Assembly (NCBI GenBank): GCA_023416735.1
Contig: JAEZGX010000019.1
Location: 173,665-237,664, forward strand
Direction: 5' to 3'
Origin: Verrucomicrobiota bacterium
GTDB taxonomy: Bacteria; Verrucomicrobiota; Verrucomicrobiia; Opitutales; Opitutaceae
Length of the DNA: 64,000 bases
The position numbers were made by a program, and so were the translations under genes. The notes beneath the pieces are model-generated. The model worked only from the letters and a program-made list of their open reading frames with translations. It had not been told where the DNA came from and made no database searches. Positions 59,427 through 64,000 of the stretch are shown here, one piece after another; positions within the stretch are counted from its first letter, which is position 1, and every line of letters begins with the position of its first letter.

Positions 59427-60023
59427 ATGATGCGAGTGGTGATTCTTGGTTCCGGACGCGGATCGAATGCGGAAGCGATTCTCGAGGCCCAAAGAACGGG
59501 CCGATTGGGCGAGGCGCGCGTAGTCCAGGTGTTTTCCGATAAGGCGGAAGCGGGAATTCTGGCGCTGGGGCCGCGCTATGGAGTGCCGGCGGCGTTTCTG
59601 GATGCGGGGCCGTTCAAGACGAAGCTAGAAGGCGAAGGAGAGGCGCGCTACATCGCGGCGATTGAGGGGTGTCAGCCGGACCTGGTGGTGTTGGCGGGGT
59701 TCATGCGGGTGTTGAAGCAAGGGTTTTTGAAGGCGTTTGAGGGACGGATCATCAATTTGCATCCCAGCTTGTTGCCGAGCTTTCCGGGGTTGGACGGGAT
59801 TGGTCAGGCGTGGCGACGAGGCGTGAAAGTCACGGGCTGCACGGTGCACTACGTGACGCCAGAGGTGGATGGCGGACCGATCCTCGATCAGACGCCGGTG
59901 CGAGTGGAGGAGCGGGACACGCTGGAGACGTTGACGGCGAAAGTGCACGCAGCGGAGCATCAGTTGCTCCCGGCGGTGATTGCGCGATTGAGCGTGGGTG
60001 AAAAACGCGGAGGTGCGAAATGA
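59427..60023 (+). CDS. purN: Phosphoribosylglycinamide formyltransferase
   Basis: This 198-aa GAR transformylase catalyses the third step of purine synthesis with 10-formyl-THF. VVILGSGRGSNAEAILEAQR (phosphate-binding N-terminus), LVVLAGFMRVLKQGFLKAFE and RIINLHPSLLPSFPGLDGIG carry the catalytic Asn-His pair, and CTVHYVTPEVDGGPILDQTP contains the catalytic Asp. The length matches the monofunctional enzyme. ATG at 59427 and at 59430 are both possible. It overlaps prmA by 4 bp (ATGA), forming an operon with it. Confidence 0.95.
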   Translation: MMRVVILGSGRGSNAEAILEAQRTGRLGEARVVQVFSDKAEAGILALGPRYGVPAAFLDAGPFKTKLEGEGEARYIAAIEGCQPDLVVLAGFMRVLKQGFLKAFEGRIINLHPSLLPSFPGLDGIGQAWRRGVKVTGCTVHYVTPEVDGGPILDQTPVRVEERDTLETLTAKVHAAEHQLLPAVIARLSVGEKRGGAK

Positions 60024-60892
60024 GCTTGTTCGAGGCGCGAATTGAGATCCCGGCGAACGCTGCGGCGGCGGCGGACGAGGTGTTGATGGAAGCGCAGGAT
60101 GAAGCGTGGAGCGTTGTGGAAGACGTTTTAACCGCGCAGGCGTGGTTGGTGGGGGTGTTTGCGGCGGAGGATGAGGCACGAACGAAATGGGCGGCGTTGA
60201 GCGAGCTTTTGCCGGAGGAAGCGCGGGGCGAGTTGGTGTTGAGAGAACTGCGGGAATCGGAATGGCGGGACAGTTACAAAGCGCACTTTCGGGCGTGGCG
60301 TTTTGGGCGGCTGCATTGGGTGCCCGTGTGGGATCGGGAGAGCTTTCAGCCGCCGGAAGGCGAGGAAGTGTTGTGGCTCGATCCCGGCCTGGCTTTTGGA
60401 ACGGGAAATCACGAAACCACACGGCTTTGCGTGGAGCGCTTGGTGCAGCTGGCGGAGCGGAAAGGCACGAGTGGCCGGGTGGTCGATGCCGGGTGCGGGT
60501 CAGGGATTTTGGCGCTGTCGGCGGCGAAATTGGGATTTCGCGACGTGAGTGGATTCGACAACGATCCCGAGGCGGTGCGGGTGAGTGAAGAGAACGCGGC
60601 GTTGAACGGCCTGGGATCGCAGGTGCGCTTTTTCGTGAGGGACCTGCGCAGCGGGTTTCAGCGCGGACCGGCTGAGCTCGTGATGGCGAACATCCTGGCG
60701 AATGTGCTGATCTTGTTTCGGCGGGAGCTAGTGGCAGCGGTCGCGCCGGGAGGAACGCTGGTGTTAAGCGGGATTCTCGCGGGGGAGAGCGCTCAAGTGC
60801 GCGCGGCGTTTCAGGAAATCGTCCCTGCTTGGACGATCGACTCCCGCGTCATGGGCGAGTGGAGCGATGTGGTGCTCACTTCGCCCGTGTAA
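60020..60892 (+). CDS. prmA: Ribosomal protein L11 methyltransferase
   Basis: This 290-aa methyltransferase trimethylates lysines of ribosomal protein L11. The N-terminal substrate domain is ESEWRDSYKAHFRAWRFGRL, with LDPGLAFGTGNHETTRLCVE before the SAM site. Motif I is VVDAGCGSGILALSAAKLGF and VSGFDNDPEAVRVSEENAAL ends the second strand. The NPPY-equivalent VMANILANVLILF is typical of PrmA. It starts inside the purN stop and is followed by a strong hairpin before the convergent accC. Confidence 0.94.
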   Translation: MSLFEARIEIPANAAAAADEVLMEAQDEAWSVVEDVLTAQAWLVGVFAAEDEARTKWAALSELLPEEARGELVLRELRESEWRDSYKAHFRAWRFGRLHWVPVWDRESFQPPEGEEVLWLDPGLAFGTGNHETTRLCVERLVQLAERKGTSGRVVDAGCGSGILALSAAKLGFRDVSGFDNDPEAVRVSEENAALNGLGSQVRFFVRDLRSGFQRGPAELVMANILANVLILFRRELVAAVAPGGTLVLSGILAGESAQVRAAFQEIVPAWTIDSRVMGEWSDVVLTSPV

Positions 60893-60907
60893 GTTATTGC
60901 GGAGGAA

Positions 60908-60935
60908 AGAAAAAAGGCCGCGGAATCCGCGGCCT
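60908..60935 (-). terminator. Rho-independent terminator of the acc operon
   Basis: AGGCCGCGG (60915-60923) pairs with CCGCGGCCT (60927-60935); AAAAAA precedes it at 60909-60914. On the minus strand the stem is followed by TTTTTTC, just after the accC stop. Confidence 0.9.
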
Positions 60936-60944
60936 GAAAGGTGA

Positions 60945-62309
<1,365 letters not shown>

Positions 62310-62385
62310 CGAATAAGAACGGTCGAAGGGCGGCGTGCCGAGGAGTGCGGCGTCGTCGCAGAAAAGGAGTTAAGCAGGGCAGGCT

Positions 62386-62868
62386 TTAGTCCTGCTTGAG
62401 CTTGAAGAGGCGCTGCCCGTATTCGACGGGCTGGCCGTTTTCTACGAGGATTTCCAGGACCGTGCCTTTTGCTTCGGCCTGGATCTCGTTCATAATCTTC
62501 ATCGCTTCGATGATGCAGACCGGAGTGTTCTCGGTGACTTTCGTGCCGACCGAGGCGAAAGGCTTGCTCTCCGGAGACGGGGAGGAGTAGAAGGTCCCGA
62601 CCATCGGGGACTTGATGTAGGTGACTCCAGGTTCGTCCGCACCTCCAGCCGGAGCGGCCGGGGGGGCGATTGGCTGAGGCGGAGGCGGTGACACGACGGC
62701 CGAATCGGCAAGGGGGAATGGCGGATTGGACCCGCGAGTAGCAGCGGAGGGAACACCGTTGATATCCCGCTTAATCTTTAGCTTGAAACCCTCCTCCTCG
62801 ACTTCGAATTCGCTCAACTCGGAGCGCTTCATTAGGTCGATGAGCTGTTTGATCTGTTTGAGATCCAA
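62386..62868 (-). CDS. accB: Acetyl-CoA carboxylase biotin carboxyl carrier protein
   Basis: This 160-aa BCCP has an N-terminal dimerisation helix (MDLKQIKQLIDLMKRSELSE, FEVEEEGFKLKIKRD). A Pro/Ala-rich linker (SPPPPQPIAPPAAPAGGADE) leads to the biotinyl domain (SPMVGTFYSSPSPESKPFAS; CIIEAMKIMNEIQAEAKGTV). Biotin attaches to the Lys of EAMKIMN, and the 'thumb' sequence precedes it. Next upstream is a gene-free region leading to the rRNA promoter, which reads away from it. Confidence 0.97.
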   Translation of the reverse strand: MDLKQIKQLIDLMKRSELSEFEVEEEGFKLKIKRDINGVPSAATRGSNPPFPLADSAVVSPPPPQPIAPPAAPAGGADEPGVTYIKSPMVGTFYSSPSPESKPFASVGTKVTENTPVCIIEAMKIMNEIQAEAKGTVLEILVENGQPVEYGQRLFKLKQD

Positions 62869-63464
62869 GAGAAGCCTTTGTTTGGTTTAGGACTGTGCGT
62901 TAGTTGGCAAATCGAGCCGGGCGTTCAAAAGAATAATGGCCGATGAATCAATGACCGAGTTGGGAAGGCGGTCGGGGGTCTGCCAAGGAGCATAGCAACA
63001 GTAGCCCCCGGGCCCAGGGTTGCTCTCGTGGGGAAAGTGCTTGGGCCTGTTCCCCAAGGAACGCAGCTTCCTGAGCGCGGGCTTAAGCCGAAGTGGTATA
63101 TGCTGCGTTCGGCTGGGGAGTTTGACGTAGTCGCCAAGGGAGATACGCATCTGAATATCCAGAAGCCGGATACGTGCTGCCGATGCTTCTGAGGATCTTT
63201 GGAGGAGGGCGGTCCAGCCCCGTCCGTTTGGTTCATCGGTTAACAAAACGAAAATTTAATCCGTTCTTTCCCAGCAGGTAGCGAAAAATGTGATTAAGGA
63301 TGGAAGAAATTCCTTGAACCAAACTACCCCGGCTCCATGTTCCGCGTCCCTTCGATTGCGGCGGGCCTGAAAAAAGGCGCGGCGAGGATCGGAGAGGGAG
63401 AGTGGTTCTTTCAAAACGCTTCGCTTCTTCTGCGAGAATTTCCTAAAAATCTCTCAGAAAAATG
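62869..63464. other. Gene-poor spacer between accB and the rRNA operon
   Basis: About 600 bp. A 119-codon minus-strand frame (62887-63246) and an overlapping 103-codon frame exist, but both have atypical composition (little third-position G/C bias, Pro/Ser/Arg-rich) and no family similarity. I consider them non-coding. Base composition is lower in GC than the surrounding genes. It contains A/T-rich blocks (CTAAAAATCTCTCAGAAAAA) just upstream of the rRNA -35 box that could be an UP element. The accB promoter presumably also lies here. Confidence 0.5.
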
Positions 63465-63493
63465 TTGACGAGGCGCTGAGAAAAATGTCTGCT
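63465..63493 (+). promoter_or_regulatory. Probable rRNA operon promoter
   Basis: TTGACG (63465-63470) is a good -35 box. With a 17-bp spacer the -10 would be TCTGCT (63488-63493), which is weak. Two direct copies of CT(C/G)AGAAAAATGT (63453 and 63476) bracket the -35 box, 23 bp apart. An A/T-rich upstream block supports a strong rRNA promoter in this region. Confidence 0.5.
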
Positions 63494-63515
63494 CTCCCTC
63501 CCTTCACTACGAAGG

Positions 63516-63526
63516 GTTCTTTGAAA
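63516..63526 (+). promoter_or_regulatory. boxA-like rRNA antitermination element
   Basis: GTTCTTTGAAA matches the bacterial rRNA boxA core (NTTCTTTGA-type), about 120 nt upstream of the mature 16S start. A hairpin TTGATTGGG...CCCAATCAA follows at 63541-63562, which may be part of the antitermination or processing leader. Confidence 0.55.
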
Positions 63527-63634
63527 TTTACTTTGTGCGATTGATTGGGACCCCCAATCAACAATTCAAAAAACGATGCCGGTCTTCGGATTGGCATCAC
63601 TAGTAGTTCATGAATCACTAGGTTCAGAACTCTC

Positions 63635-64000
<366 letters not shown>

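Noticed and set aside
62887..63246. Possible 119-aa gene between accB and the rRNA operon
   Set aside because: Two overlapping frames, atypical codon pattern, no ribosome binding site and no family resemblance; treated as spacer.

Overview
The window is GC-rich bacterial chromosome, most likely from the Opitutaceae (Verrucomicrobiota). Three things support this: the 5' part of a 16S rRNA gene at the right edge, a PEP-CTERM surface protein, and a protein carrying the paired 'GDRTLIAGFVI...LVRGxGP' beta-domains common in Opitutus-like genomes. The lineage is inferred from style and partial 16S; no database search was possible.

Layout. 1-11 kb: end of xseA, msrB, then a minus-strand sugar-catabolism cluster (SGNH hydrolase, two Gfo/Idh/MocA oxidoreductases, TIM-barrel isomerase), a TonB-C protein, an ECF-sigma operon with an unusual gene order, a NamZ-like muramidase and glycerate kinase. 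11-28 kb: B12-dependent ribonucleotide reductase nrdJ with a structured leader, RNA-modification enzymes (RlmM, DTW protein), OsmC, a PRC-barrel protein, AEC and TerC transporters, a PEP-CTERM protein, an HPF-like protein, Tex, a TlpA-like thioredoxin, a ComEC-like metallo-hydrolase fusion and a PIG-L deacetylase.

28.2-34.4 kb: an intact tmRNA gene (ssrA) whose 3' end is the insertion site of a 5.7-kb integrative element. The element is bounded by 23-bp direct repeats and encodes a tyrosine integrase, a HexA/RepA-type AAA ATPase, an AlpA-like HTH protein, a coiled-coil lipoprotein and five unknown small proteins. It has an iteron/palindrome region next to an AT-rich patch and an alternating purine-pyrimidine tract before attR. 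I see no relaxase, capsid or known defence gene, so it is a compact and possibly undescribed mobile element.

34.4-64 kb: GT61 glycosyltransferase, a YqjD/YqjE/YqjK-like stress envelope operon, an alpha/beta hydrolase, a U32 peptidase/rRNA hydroxylase, an MFS transporter, and an OxyR-like regulator divergent from a small membrane protein with a near-consensus OxyR operator between them. These are followed by a tatA-smr-phosphodiesterase operon, aldose epimerase, an NfeD-NfeD-FloA membrane operon, a RodZ-like protein, FtsK, manA-grpE-dnaJ-purN-prmA, accC/accB, and the rRNA promoter with the start of 16S rRNA.

Intergenic spaces carry several palindromic repeat families. The most distinctive is an inverted array of heptamers (TAAGCNN...GCTTANN) found twice in the sugar cluster. 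Starts were chosen by family length, visible ribosome binding sites and gene overlaps. Many ribosome binding sites are weak, as is usual in this phylum.
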